The notes beneath the pieces were generated by a model. That model was not told where the DNA came from. It saw only the letters and a program-made list of their open reading frames with translations, and searched no databases. A stretch of 64,000 nucleotides of DNA from Juglans regia (Eukaryota; Streptophyta; Magnoliopsida; Fagales; Juglandaceae). The position numbers were made by a program, and so were the translations under genes. Location: contig NC_049916.1 in the NCBI RefSeq assembly GCF_001411555.2, positions 2,914,001 to 2,978,000 of the forward strand. The letters are read 5' to 3'. The first letter of the stretch is position 1. Every line of letters begins with the position of its first letter. This document shows positions 36,101-42,979 of the stretch, piece after piece.

Positions 36101-38064
36101 ACCTGTCGTTTCATGTTCTTTTTCCAAAGACACAGCATAATATGTTTGGTTTTATTTGATATATTTTTTCATAAAAGCAGTTTTTTTTTTTTTTTTTTTT
36201 TAATTTTAAATTTTTAAATATTCGATGTTATTCTGTTGTTTATAGTCATTCCAGTGGGCTTACTGTTTGTTCTGGGTTCTCCTGTATTTTTTCTTGCAGC
36301 AACTAAAGCTTATAATGGATTCCATTATATGGGCATTTCGGCATACAGAAAGGAATATTGCTGAGACTGGGCTGAACCTTTTATTGGAGATGTTGAAAAA
36401 CTTCCAGGTGTAATTCATTTGTTTTACTGGTCGGATTGTCAAGGTTACACACGATAGGATGCTAACAGTATTTTTTATACAATGACAGAATTCTGAGTTC
36501 TGTAATCAATTCTACCGGACATACTTCCTGTCAATTGAGCAAGAAATATTTGCTGTCTTGACGGACACCTTTCATAAACCTGGGTTCAAGTTACATGTCT
36601 TAGTGCTACAACACTTGTTTTGCCTGGTAATGTATCTTATAGCGCCTTCACTTGTTGGGAAACAGACCATTCCTATTGATTGACATTTCCTTTTTCTTTC
36701 TGCAGGTTGAGTCTGGTTCGTTGACGGAGCCTTTGTGGGATGTTGCTACAATTCCTTATCAATATCCAAATAACACTGTGTTTGTTCGTGAGAACACCAT
36801 AAAACTATTGAGCACATCATTCCCTAACATGACTGCGGCAGAGGTATTTCAAAAATGAAATTCCATTCCTGTCCCTTTCTCTCCCTTCCTAGGTTGCATA
36901 CTAATTTTAAGGGAACTTTCAGGTCACTCAATTTGTGAATGGACTATTTGAGTCGAGAAATGAGCTCTCCTCATTTAAGAATCATATAAGAGACTTTCTA
37001 GTGCAGTCAAAAGAATTTTCAGCTCAGGTAACGCTTGAGGCAGTGCCACATAAGATGCCTTGTTAGAATAATTATTCTCTTCTTCCGTGAGATGTTTTTT
37101 TCGTCCTTTTAAAGGTCAAACTTCCATCACTTGTTGAATTAATAGTTTATTGTTACGCATTGTGGGCAAGTCTTGCTCAGTTGAAGTGGTGCTTGTTTGG
37201 GATTTTTAAGGATAGGATCAAGTTTTATGTATTTAACTTGTAGTTAACTTGTTTTACCTAGGTTTACATTTTTGTACCCATCAAAGGGAAAAGTAGGTTT
37301 TCATTCTCAATTGAGTTTTATTTTGTGTTTACTGTGTTCTCATTCCATGGATGATGGAACCGGGAAAATGGTATATGTGTTACAAATGTTGCTGCGTTAC
37401 GAAAGGGAAATGCTAACTATACACACAAAAAACATACGAAAATCTTACATATCCATGTGGCTTTTCATGCTTTTTTTTTAAATGAAAGTTTTATACATGT
37501 GAGAAAGGCACGTGGATATGCAAGTCTTCTGTACGTTTTTTGTGCGTACAAGCATTGCTCATTACTAAATTAGGGACTGTTTGTCAGTTTGTGGGTACAG
37601 ATATGTATGATTTTTTTTGTTTATTTTCTATCGAGTTTTTGTAACCTAATCATTGCACATAGTGACACTTGCTAAGTGAATGAACATCTATCAGGTTAAA
37701 TGGAAACGCTTAATTGAAGGGTCATTCTGGGTTTTATTCATCCTATATTGATTTTTCAATTCAAGATTAAGGCTGTTTGGCGTATATAGGGTTGTAGCTT
37801 ACATGGTGTTTGAAATCCTGGTCTGCAGGCCTGGAATGTTTTGAAGTGTACAAACTGACTCACTCGTCTTAACATTTGTTTTAGTTTTAAGTTGTATTGA
37901 CAATTTGTGCATGTACTGTGAATGCTCAAAATCATCTACAGGACAATAAAGACCTTTATGCAGAGGAAGCTGCTGCTCAGAGAGAAAGAGAGCGGCAACG
38001 GATGCTTTCTATTCCTGGGCTTATTGCACCCAATGAGATACAAGATGAGATGCTGGACTCATAG
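12037..38064 (+). CDS. XPO1: Exportin-1 (CRM1), nuclear export receptor, 32 exons
   Basis: Binds leucine-rich export signals with Ran-GTP and carries cargo through nuclear pores. Coding exons: 12037-12135, 13287-13403, 15852-15944, 16065-16136, 16530-16637, 16713-16795, 18172-18310, 18395-18463, 18601-18678, 19232-19294, 19381-19425, 20230-20337, 20472-20576, 21816-22019, 22809-22868, 23348-23458, 24521-24618, 25062-25170, 27416-27481, 27646-27744, 27825-27905, 28039-28128, 34187-34272, 34367-34447, 34533-34715, 35217-35283, 35960-36070, 36300-36407, 36489-36626, 36706-36843, 36923-37027, 37942-38064. All join in phase to 1078 codons (family about 1075). The importin-beta N-terminal (CRIME) domain covers about residues 35-103, the Xpo1 domain about 105-250 and the C-terminal CRM1 domain about 700-1030. 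[13 protein letters not shown] carries Cys504 (codon 23414-23416), the counterpart of human Cys528 in the export-signal groove. Introns after exons 11 and 12 use GC donors. The gene looks intact, and copy number cannot be judged here. Confidence 0.97.
12303..12335. repeat. CA/CG dinucleotide microsatellite in XPO1 intron 1
   Basis: CT, then CACACGCGCTCGCGCGCGCG, then ACACACAC: alternating purine-pyrimidine DNA shortly after exon 1. Such sequence can adopt Z-DNA. That is a general property and no function is implied. Confidence 0.85.
12771..13220 (+). mobile_element. 5'-truncated LINE in XPO1 intron 1
   Basis: Seen: 5' and 3' flanks repeat (12751-12770 ATCTGACTGTTATTTCTTGC; 13221-13240 ATCCCGACTGTTATTTTTGC), a 20-bp target-site duplication with three mismatches. 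The body translates to the LINE zinc-knuckle end (DHLLLHCDV... and MWCIWNERS, with stops), then the tail CTGTACTTGGGCTATGCC and ACTTATAAAAAAA. Same family as the copy at 1-2338, sense to XPO1. Confidence 0.85.
13404..15851 (+). other. XPO1 intron 2, no recognisable feature
   Basis: A 2.4 kb intron with ordinary T-rich composition and normal GT/AG ends. I see no LINE tail, MITE ends, exon-like frame or RNA gene in it. It is one of the few long XPO1 introns free of obvious repeats. Confidence 0.5.
17051..17990 (-). mobile_element. LINE fragments in XPO1 intron 6, antisense
   Basis: Seen on the minus strand: a tail (AAGAATAGGCAAGAGCCCAAG at about 17092, reversed motif of the family 3' end), then a second tail near 17410-17440, then zinc-knuckle coding remnants (about 17555-17806, with [11 protein letters not shown] and a downstream helix). 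The middle (17220-17400) looks like separate sequence, so this is at least two insertions or one rearranged copy. The left end near 17051 is firm and the right end approximate. Confidence 0.7.
17721..17781. repeat. Ultra-short poly(A) insertion with a 21-bp duplication
   Basis: The text AAGAATAAAAAAGGTCCACTA occurs at 17721-17741 and identically at 17761-17781, flanking only TTTATC plus an A-run (17742-17760, 19 bp). The long perfect duplication around a poly(A) end is what LINE target-primed reverse transcription leaves, here with almost no body. Confidence 0.75.
18501..18575 (+). mobile_element. 39-bp LINE-tail insertion with an 18-bp TSD in XPO1 intron 8
   Basis: AGATTACATTGTTGAGTG (18501-18518) is repeated at 18558-18575 with one mismatch. 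Between them lie 39 bp ending in GATAAAAAAAAAA and containing AATAAAAATTTGTTTACC, like the extreme 3' end of the LINE family. It is a severely 5'-truncated insertion within 30 bp of the exon 9 acceptor, which remains intact. Confidence 0.75.
18820..19085 (+). mobile_element. SINE-like element in XPO1 intron 9
   Basis: GC-richer than its AT-rich surroundings, with CTTGGGTTCGATTAGTC at about 18952 matching a Pol III B box (GGTTCGANNC). It holds CTAGCGGCCAAAGGACTG upstream and a T-containing, non-coding body. A poly(A) end is not obvious, so borders and class are approximate. Confidence 0.5.
19426..20229 (+). other. XPO1 intron 11 with a GC-AG splice pair
   Basis: The exon 11/intron junction reads AAG|GCAAGT and the acceptor reads CTATGCAG|TTTCATATTC. 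Joining them gives FTSFYK-FHIRVLE, continuous with the exportin family. No GT donor nearby gives the family sequence. AG|GCAAGT is the strong consensus typical of GC-AG introns spliced by the U2 spliceosome. Confidence 0.85.
19540..19860 (+). mobile_element. LINE 3' ends and a local duplication in XPO1 intron 11
   Basis: GGCA/GTCATGAATGACTGACATTTA occurs twice, about 40 bp apart (19572 and 19612). Then come CCTTTACTTATAAAAAAAAAA (about 19670) and a second tail with TCTTGTATGTGTCGTGTTCTTGGGCTATGC at about 19770-19800, then TTTATTAATGAAATTTC. The latter is the conserved end of the local LINE family, sense to XPO1. Confidence 0.6.
20338..20471 (+). other. XPO1 intron 12 with a second GC-AG splice pair
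   Basis: The junction reads TTTAAG|GCATGT, the acceptor TTTGATCAG|GTTTGC. The joined protein is [15 protein letters not shown], as expected for exportin-1. The only nearby GT alternative (GAG|GTTTTT at 20328/20329) would delete V-F-K in frame and is a poor donor. The 134-bp intron also contains a (CT)n run at 20345-20370. Confidence 0.82.
20884..21544 (+). mobile_element. MITE of the TGAGATGAG family, split by a LINE
   Basis: Ends GTGCTCGTTTGGGGAGTGAG (left) and, reverse-complemented, GGGCTTGTTTGGAAATAGAT (right). The interior order matches 7640-7960 and 48889-49254. Removing the LINE at 21145-21426 and one copy of its target duplication restores a continuous MITE of about 350 bp. It lies in XPO1 intron 13. 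Confidence 0.8.
21145..21426 (-). mobile_element. LINE 3' end inserted in a MITE, 25-bp TSD
   Basis: A perfect 25-bp direct repeat flanks it (21120-21144 and 21427-21451; core TTGTAATGATTAGTTTG). The minus strand reads a zinc-knuckle end ([21 protein letters not shown]), then the tail TGTACTCGGGCATTGCC and a poly(A) (poly-T at 21145-21159). It post-dates the MITE. Confidence 0.88.
22380..22752 (+). mobile_element. Two adjacent LINE 3' ends in XPO1 intron 14
   Basis: The first copy (22380-22628) shows a shortened coding remnant ([12 protein letters not shown]) and the tail CCATGTACTTGGCTACGCC followed by TTAACTTGTAAAAAA. The second (about 22650-22752) has ACTAGGCGTTCGCCTAAG, AATAAAATGTTG and CATACTTATAAAAAG. 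Both are sense to XPO1. Confidence 0.65.
25660..26340 (-). mobile_element. LINE 3' region in XPO1 intron 18, antisense
   Basis: On the minus strand the tail is at 25670-25730 (the plus strand reads GCAACCCAAGTACATGGGG, the reverse of the family motif), followed by diverged zinc-knuckle sequence. A short local duplication repeats GGAGCTTTGCTCCT at about 26034 and 26050. The upstream limit near 26340 is a guess. Confidence 0.65.
26404..26815 (+). repeat. LTR-like repeat (TGTAAC...GACGTCCTCGT family) interrupted by a SINE
   Basis: Begins TGTAACAACCCAAAGG and contains CACATTTGGGC, GGCTAGTCCATGTTACA, CGGACGTCCTCGTTAAG and, after the SINE, TGAAGTCTCACGCTTGA and ACTCATATCATTTGTAAC. The same phrases in the same order occur at 30746-31019. 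The family looks like a solo LTR or non-autonomous unit, with no coding capacity. Confidence 0.6.
26591..26770 (-). mobile_element. tRNA-derived SINE, minus strand
   Basis: A poly-T run at 26591-26607 marks the minus-strand 3' end. The minus strand starts with CCCTCAGGGGTTGGCTCAAG, an A-box-like head (GGCTCAAG) shared with the copy at 50293. GTTATAAG and TTTATAAG at the two borders look like a short duplication. It splits the LTR-like repeat in XPO1 intron 18. Confidence 0.7.
27080..27200 (+). mobile_element. Copia-type PBS and leader remnant
   Basis: TGGTATCAGAGG at 27109-27120 is a near match to the initiator tRNA-Met primer-binding site used by Ty1/copia elements (TGGTATCAGAGC). It is followed by an AAAATGGATCCC-type start such as opens copia gag genes. 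No further gag frame survives, so this is a fragment. Confidence 0.5.
28629..30030 (-). mobile_element. LINE remnant with an ORF1-like frame, in XPO1 intron 22
   Basis: The minus strand reads an open frame of 273 codons (29871 to 29050) opening [19 protein letters not shown]. It overlaps an upstream frame (30013 to 29807) containing [18 protein letters not shown], which resembles the N-terminal part of plant LINE ORF1 proteins. The 3' end has the tail motif (plus strand AATCAAGTACACTGGACG at about 28669) and an oligo-T at 28626-28634. AGTATGTT at 28620-28627 and at about 30018 suggests a short duplication. The frame is broken upstream and the RT is absent. It is internally deleted and not a host gene. 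Confidence 0.65.
30746..31019 (+). repeat. LTR-like repeat, first of two tandem copies
   Basis: Runs from TTTGTAATGCCCCAAGG to ATACCATTTGTAAC and contains ATTATAAAGAGTAAGGACTC, CAAGCAATGTGAGATC and CCCGACGTCCTCGTCGG. A second, partial copy follows immediately at 31020, starting GTAACTCCCCAATGGAGG. Same family as 26404-26815. Confidence 0.65.
31113..33792 (-). mobile_element. LINE retrotransposon with a replaced RT core, antisense in XPO1 intron 22
   Basis: Flanked by CTCCATTTGAAC (31097-31108 and 33793-33804). The minus strand gives, in order: the RT N-terminus at 33776-33480 ([24 protein letters not shown]), [13 protein letters not shown] and [15 protein letters not shown] at 33470-33243, then a gap, then [17 protein letters not shown] from 32705, the thumb region to 32178 ([23 protein letters not shown]), a connection segment at 32149-31931, and the zinc-knuckle end to the tail at 31112-31200. 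Many stops and frameshifts make it dead. The segment between DHVN and LRALLLC, which should hold the catalytic YADD box, is absent and a GC-rich element (32713-33197) lies there instead. Confidence 0.88.
32713..33197. mobile_element. GC-ended, AT-cored element nested in the LINE
   Basis: The left end from 32725 is CCGGGGTGCGGGTTTTCACC with GGGGGCGCGGTACCCCGC behind it. The right end, reverse-complemented, is GGGGTGGGCAGCAGGGGCGG and then GTGCGGCCCC. The middle is almost pure A/T with a (TA)n run at 33129-33160. The imperfect inverted G-rich ends resemble a non-autonomous DNA transposon. The class is not determined. Confidence 0.6.
34846..35020 (-). mobile_element. SINE-like element in XPO1 intron 25, minus strand
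   Basis: Plus-strand T-rich start (TTTTTTCTTTTTTATTTTT) followed by GCGGGATAACCCCAAGTGG. The minus strand carries GGCTAGGTAAGCG near its 5' end and GTTATGAACCCTG as a weak B box. It is shorter and more diverged than the other SINEs in the window. Confidence 0.5.
37406..37559. mobile_element. Hairpin MITE with about 50-bp arms in XPO1 intron 31
   Basis: Left arm AATGCTAACTATACACACAA..., right arm reverse-complemented CAATGCTTGTACGCACAAAA.... The arms then share AACATACGAAAATCTTACAT against AACGTACAGAAGACTTGCAT, and ATATCCATGTGG against ATATCCACGTGC. They are separated by a T-rich loop. A transcript would fold into a long imperfect hairpin. Confidence 0.75.
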
Positions 38065-38600
38065 AAGATGATGTGCGATCTAATCTCTTAGAATTTTATA
38101 ACTCAGTTGCAATGGGCACCTTGATTCCTGTACCAGATTCTGTAGATGTGAACAAAGAAAGCGCGCAATTTTCCCCAATGTGTCCCTTCTGTTCCCCAGA
38201 AATTTCTTGTCAAAAATGGTATAAATCTCTAAGGTGCTCAGGCACAAAGGTTAGGCTGCTGGCGATACTGCCTATATATGTCCATTGGCTGGGTGTAGAT
38301 TATCTAGTTGCTAATGTAGGGATGAATTGAATCATAGTATGGGTTTTTCTGGGTCCAGCTTGATATTGTATTTGCGGGATGAGATGCATACTGTTTAAAT
38401 GACTCATCTTGAAGTATTGATGATTCATCTTAGGTGTAACTTATACTGACCGTGGAGGCTTGTGCAGAAACTCCTTCGGTTCATAGAATGTGATATGTTT
38501 TTGTGTTTGGTAAAGGACCGTTTGTCTTTCCAACCCTATAGCTTTTAGTGAAATTTAAGCACTGCTTGCAGTTAATACACGGTGTTCTCCTGTGTATTTG
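38065..38600 (+). other. XPO1 3' UTR and end of transcription unit
   Basis: Sequence after the stop TAG (38062-38064) has unique, gene-like composition without a further long conserved frame. T-rich and GT-rich stretches near 38500-38620 would suit a plant polyadenylation region. The exact poly(A) site is not visible. Confidence 0.4.
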
Positions 38601-41470
38601 TCAATGCTATTTTTGGTTTATAATCTACTGGCTACCGTTTTCTGCATTACTGTCTCTTTTGTGACTCAATGTTTCCTGGGTTTGTTCTCATGTGGTTTGG
38701 CATGTATTAGGTCCTCCCTTTGCTTGAATCCGAATATCGGCTTGTCTTCGACTATTAATATTAGCCATTTAAGAATTTTTTGAATTTCCTAGTGGGGCTA
38801 AGGTCTAGGTTGTGGCTCAAATCTAACTTGAGGGAATGGTTGCGGGTTACTGTCTAGGTAGGAGCTCACTTCTAGTTCCCCCCTCCTATTATTTTCATTC
38901 ATAAAAGTGAACGAGGCAAATAATTGTATTAAACCAACATTTGTTTAATTGCAATCTTCAGAAGTTTAAGTGGAATGGCTTGTAAAGCCAGCCTATACAC
39001 GTCTATTATTTGTGAGAAAACCAAGTGGATTTATAGCAAATGTTTCCAATTTAATTGGTTAAATTTTGAGCATTGACCACCTCAATTAAAATTTGAGGAT
39101 CTGAGCACAAGGGAAAGATTGCCTGATGATCTTCAGCGTCTGTTTCAAAAGAAAATAAATATCTCCTTAATGGACCTACAATGGACTTGTTCCTACATTC
39201 TAAATATGTAATTTTTATGTTCGAATGGACATAATGTACAAAATTACTTTTGGAAAATCCCAAGGAGTCGATGGTTTTGACCGAAGAAACGGAGTAATGA
39301 TATACACAGTACTGTTTACAATACATGATGTAAAATAAGAATATTTTTGTAAAGTGGTGTTACTTTGTATGGTATTTTATAATAATACTCCTCATTTTAA
39401 AACATGATTGTAAAATATATTGTGAAAAATATTGTGTTTATCATTTTTCATTGTTCTTACCCTTTAAAACCGTTACTTTTACGAACGAATGGACATAACT
39501 TGTACAAAGTTGTTACTTTTATGTTTGAACGGTTATAATTTGTACAAGATTTTATGATTTCATGCGTGGAGTACGAAACGGACGTATTTAAAAACGTTAC
39601 TTTTATGTTCGAACGGATATAATTTATACAAAAGTTGTCACTTTTTTTTATTTCGAGAGATATATATTTTTTTCTAATGACAAATGAATATATTATAATT
39701 AAAGGATACATAAATAAATGAATAAGAAGTAGGGCCCCGATAAATACTCTTTTATGACTAGTGCAACACTAAAGAATTATAAAAAGAAATAGACACTAGA
39801 AACAACCTTCCCCGTAGGGGGCACAAAGTTGCAGTTTTTGTACAATTCGAGATTATGATTGTAATCGCATGACCAAAGGTCATGGTGGTGGTTGAAGTGA
39901 CTGCATTTTTGTATTGAAGTGGTTGTTGGGGATACCCTATGGCAAAGTAGGATAACTCTTTTAATAAAAAAGCTAGATAAAAGATCATAACTTCATCGCG
40001 TTATAGGTCATCGCAATACTCCACAATATTCTAAAAGAATACATGTGATTCTCGTGCCGAGGGCAAGAGTAAAAATTGTGGGACTTGTGATTTGTGGCAG
40101 AAAGAGACCACTAAGGGACTAAAGAGGGGGTGGTGATCATTGGGTGTCAACGGTTCTAATCTTTTACTAAACCTTTTGGACATAAGAGTATCCCAACAAG
40201 ATTTAGGAAAAAACAATAAGGAAAGTAGCAAGATATAGGTGAAGATGAACGAATTGCAGTTTGGACTAATTCCGATAGACACTAGAATTTGAGCCGGCTT
40301 GTGGGACTCACATATTTGCCTTCGTGTAGCCACAACGGTCAGATTTAGAGGTTTTGATGTAGCGAATCTGTTAATCCGATACGTGTGACGAGAAAAACTT
40401 TAGGAGGAGGAGGGGTGCAAGCCCCACGCGTGTGCACATGTGGGCGGCACATGTGTCACATGTGGATATATTCATAACACTGCCCCTTTCATCTGAGATG
40501 GCCTGAAAATCCTTCTTGTACGGCGTGTCTTTCAGAGGTGCCATTCTTTCATCAATTTACTCACATTGATGTACATCGCCTACAAATTTTTTTGATTTTA
40601 CATGTGGAGTAAGAAATCTACATCAATTTACTCGCATGATGTACATCACCTACAGGTTTCAAAGCTTGTGCAAGTGCAAAATCAGCTAAACAATAGTACA
40701 AAGTTCCAACCATAATATGGTTTAAGATACATTGTTTGCAAAAACTTTCATTGTTTGTTCAAAGAAACAGACCAAAAAAAAAAAAAAAAAAATTACAACT
40801 TTTAAAATTAATAATGCATTACTCGTTTACCGAAGGAACAAGTATCATTTCTTTCTCTAAAGGAAGATAAGAGGTTGATATTCTTTCTTCGGGCGTGATC
40901 ATAATAACATTTTATATTTATAGGAAAATTTCTTAAGAGGCCTAGAGAGTGATGAGCTGCTACCATTCTTTCATATCAAACTTAAATCAGAGAGACTTTG
41001 ATCTCCCTTAAAAAGTGGTATAATGTCAATGGTCAACATTGATAACATGTCTCTCAAAAAAGACAAAAAAAAGAAAAAAAAGAAAAAGAAAAAGAAAACA
41101 TTGATAACATATGACTATTGAGACCCAAAAATATCCTACCCCATCAATTTTTACTCGTGCCCACCACAGAACTAAAGTTTCAAATTGATCTGTATAATCT
41201 TAGGAGTTTGCATTTTGCACTTTATTTAAAAAAAAAAAAAAAAAAAAAAAAAGAAGATAAATTTGTGATCTATATAAAAAATCTCCTTTTTAGTTTTTCA
41301 TCTGACCAGCATTACTTTAAAAAGAGAGATGATATTTGAGTTCTAGAGTGTGTAAATTTATCATATTTTTAAAAAAGTGGGATTGATATAAAAAATATTT
41401 TTAATAATAGATCTTATTTTTTTTTAAAAAAAAAAGTATGAAAACTTACACATACGAAGCATTATTAAAA
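38600..41470. other. Gene-free region with short dispersed repeats
   Basis: No convincing exons. It contains the repeated phrase listed at 39205-39640, a block rich in CACATGTG words at 40425-40465 (GTGCACATGTGGGCGGCACA), repeated ATTTACTCACATTGATGTACATCGCC and a near copy at 40555 and 40622, and A-runs at 40773-40791 and 41229-41252. It may be decayed LTR-element DNA, with no coding domains seen. Confidence 0.35.
39205..39640 (+). repeat. Dispersed 35-40-bp repeat, four copies
   Basis: The phrase GTTACTTTTATGTTCGAACG followed by GATATAATTTGTACAAA occurs in variants at about 39205, 39472, 39514 and 39597. Spacing is irregular (42 to 267 bp), so this is not a simple satellite. Function unknown. 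Confidence 0.65.
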
Positions 41471-41639
41471 AAAGAGTTCTTCTACAGGTACTGAAAATTT
41501 CTCCCGAATACAGTTATCGACTGAAGTGTCATGCGACGTGGCAATCCACGTAATTTATTTAATATTAAAAAATAATAATAATTTATTTAATACTAAAAAA
41601 AAAGAAAAGAAACAAACGTGATTTGAACTGAGATGACCC

Positions 41640-41816
41640 CAAAACCCATATTGCAGATGACCCCAAACCCAACCTACGGAATCCCTCTCCCTCTCCCTCT
41701 CCCTCCATTCGGCACTGACCTCCATTCCACACTGTAGTAGCCCTCAATTTCCGGCGTCATCTTGCAGCTCCCCTCCATCGGGCCTCGCTTCCGCAGGAAT
41801 CCAAATGGTAAATAAC
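41640..41816 (+). promoter_or_regulatory. Probable non-coding 5' exon of the FAR1-like gene
   Basis: Pyrimidine-rich leader-like sequence (CCCTCTCCCTCTCCCTCC) with normal GC content, ending AATCCAAATG|GTAAAT, a good donor. The coding exon begins about 1.1 kb later. A long first intron in the 5' UTR would fit, but no acceptor was fixed with confidence. Confidence 0.4.
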
Positions 41817-42979
41817 ATTCATTCCCTCTTGTGGTCTCTCTTAGAAGTTATTATCAAACATATTGAGTAGAATATTAAAGATAAAGATTTACAGATCCAA
41901 ACCACGGCGTGGGGCTAAGAGCTTTTCTTTTCAAATAAACTTTTGAAGATGTTGCTTTTTGCATTTGAACTAGCTCTTTTAGTAAGCTTATTCTGGATTC
42001 TATGGCTAGAGGGGATCCCCCATATTTATTAACTACATAAAAAAAAAGGATTTTTTTCTTTGGAAATTGTTGTTAGAAGTATTCTTTGATAAATATTGCC
42101 CCCATCTAATATCGCATCTGGAATTTACCCCCATCTAATATTTCATTTTTTTGAGATAGAATTTCTTCATCTCTCAACTCTTTTAATATGAGCTCTTTGT
42201 ATTTTCAACAATGAATTTTGATTTTTTTTTTTGACAAGATAGAGAAATTGTCATTCTTGAAGAGTAAAAATTATAAAAATATTATTGCATTTTACAATCT
42301 CCCCCAGCATTTATTAACTACATAAAAAAACATGGATTTCTTTCTTTGGAAATTGTTGTTAGAAGTACTCTTTGATAAATATATTTATTTAATATCTCTC
42401 GGGTAACATGGTATTAAGGTAACTCCAGGAGAGATTTAAGCTCTTCATGGTTCAACTCATGTGGCGTAATAAAGTCATTTGGTGGAACTTTGCAACCATC
42501 TGAGTTGGGATGTTCATTAATTTTTCTGATCTTTATTTCCAATACAATCTCATTTATAATCATGAAAGTTCATAAGCATTTGATATGAAATCTTTGAAAC
42601 TGCATGTACGAGAATATGAGCATTTGATAAGGTAGCATCACACCTGCGTCAATCATCCAGTTGATCATTTATGGGTGAAATGCTGCTGGTGGTCTTAATC
42701 ATAGCAAATATATAGTGCATTCTTAGCAATGAATTTTTTTTTAACATTACCGAAAATTCTTCCATGTAAAAATTTAAATGAGTTGTAATGATTGCTTGGT
42801 TTTGTCTATGCATACTATCGTTAGGCCTTGAAAAAGATGGTCCAATACGGCTAAATTTGCAATTTCTAATCCAGAATTTTTTTTAATCTTTAATTGAATC
42901 TGGTTGCAATATCAAACCCATAATTTTTTTTTTTTTTAAATCTTGCATCTTCTTAGATAATTTAAAGGTTGGATTTGCA

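Noticed and set aside
39051..40333. Several minus-strand frames of 76-100 codons
   Set aside because: They have no domain, no splice pattern and no consistent codon character, and they overlap dispersed repeats. They are treated as chance frames.
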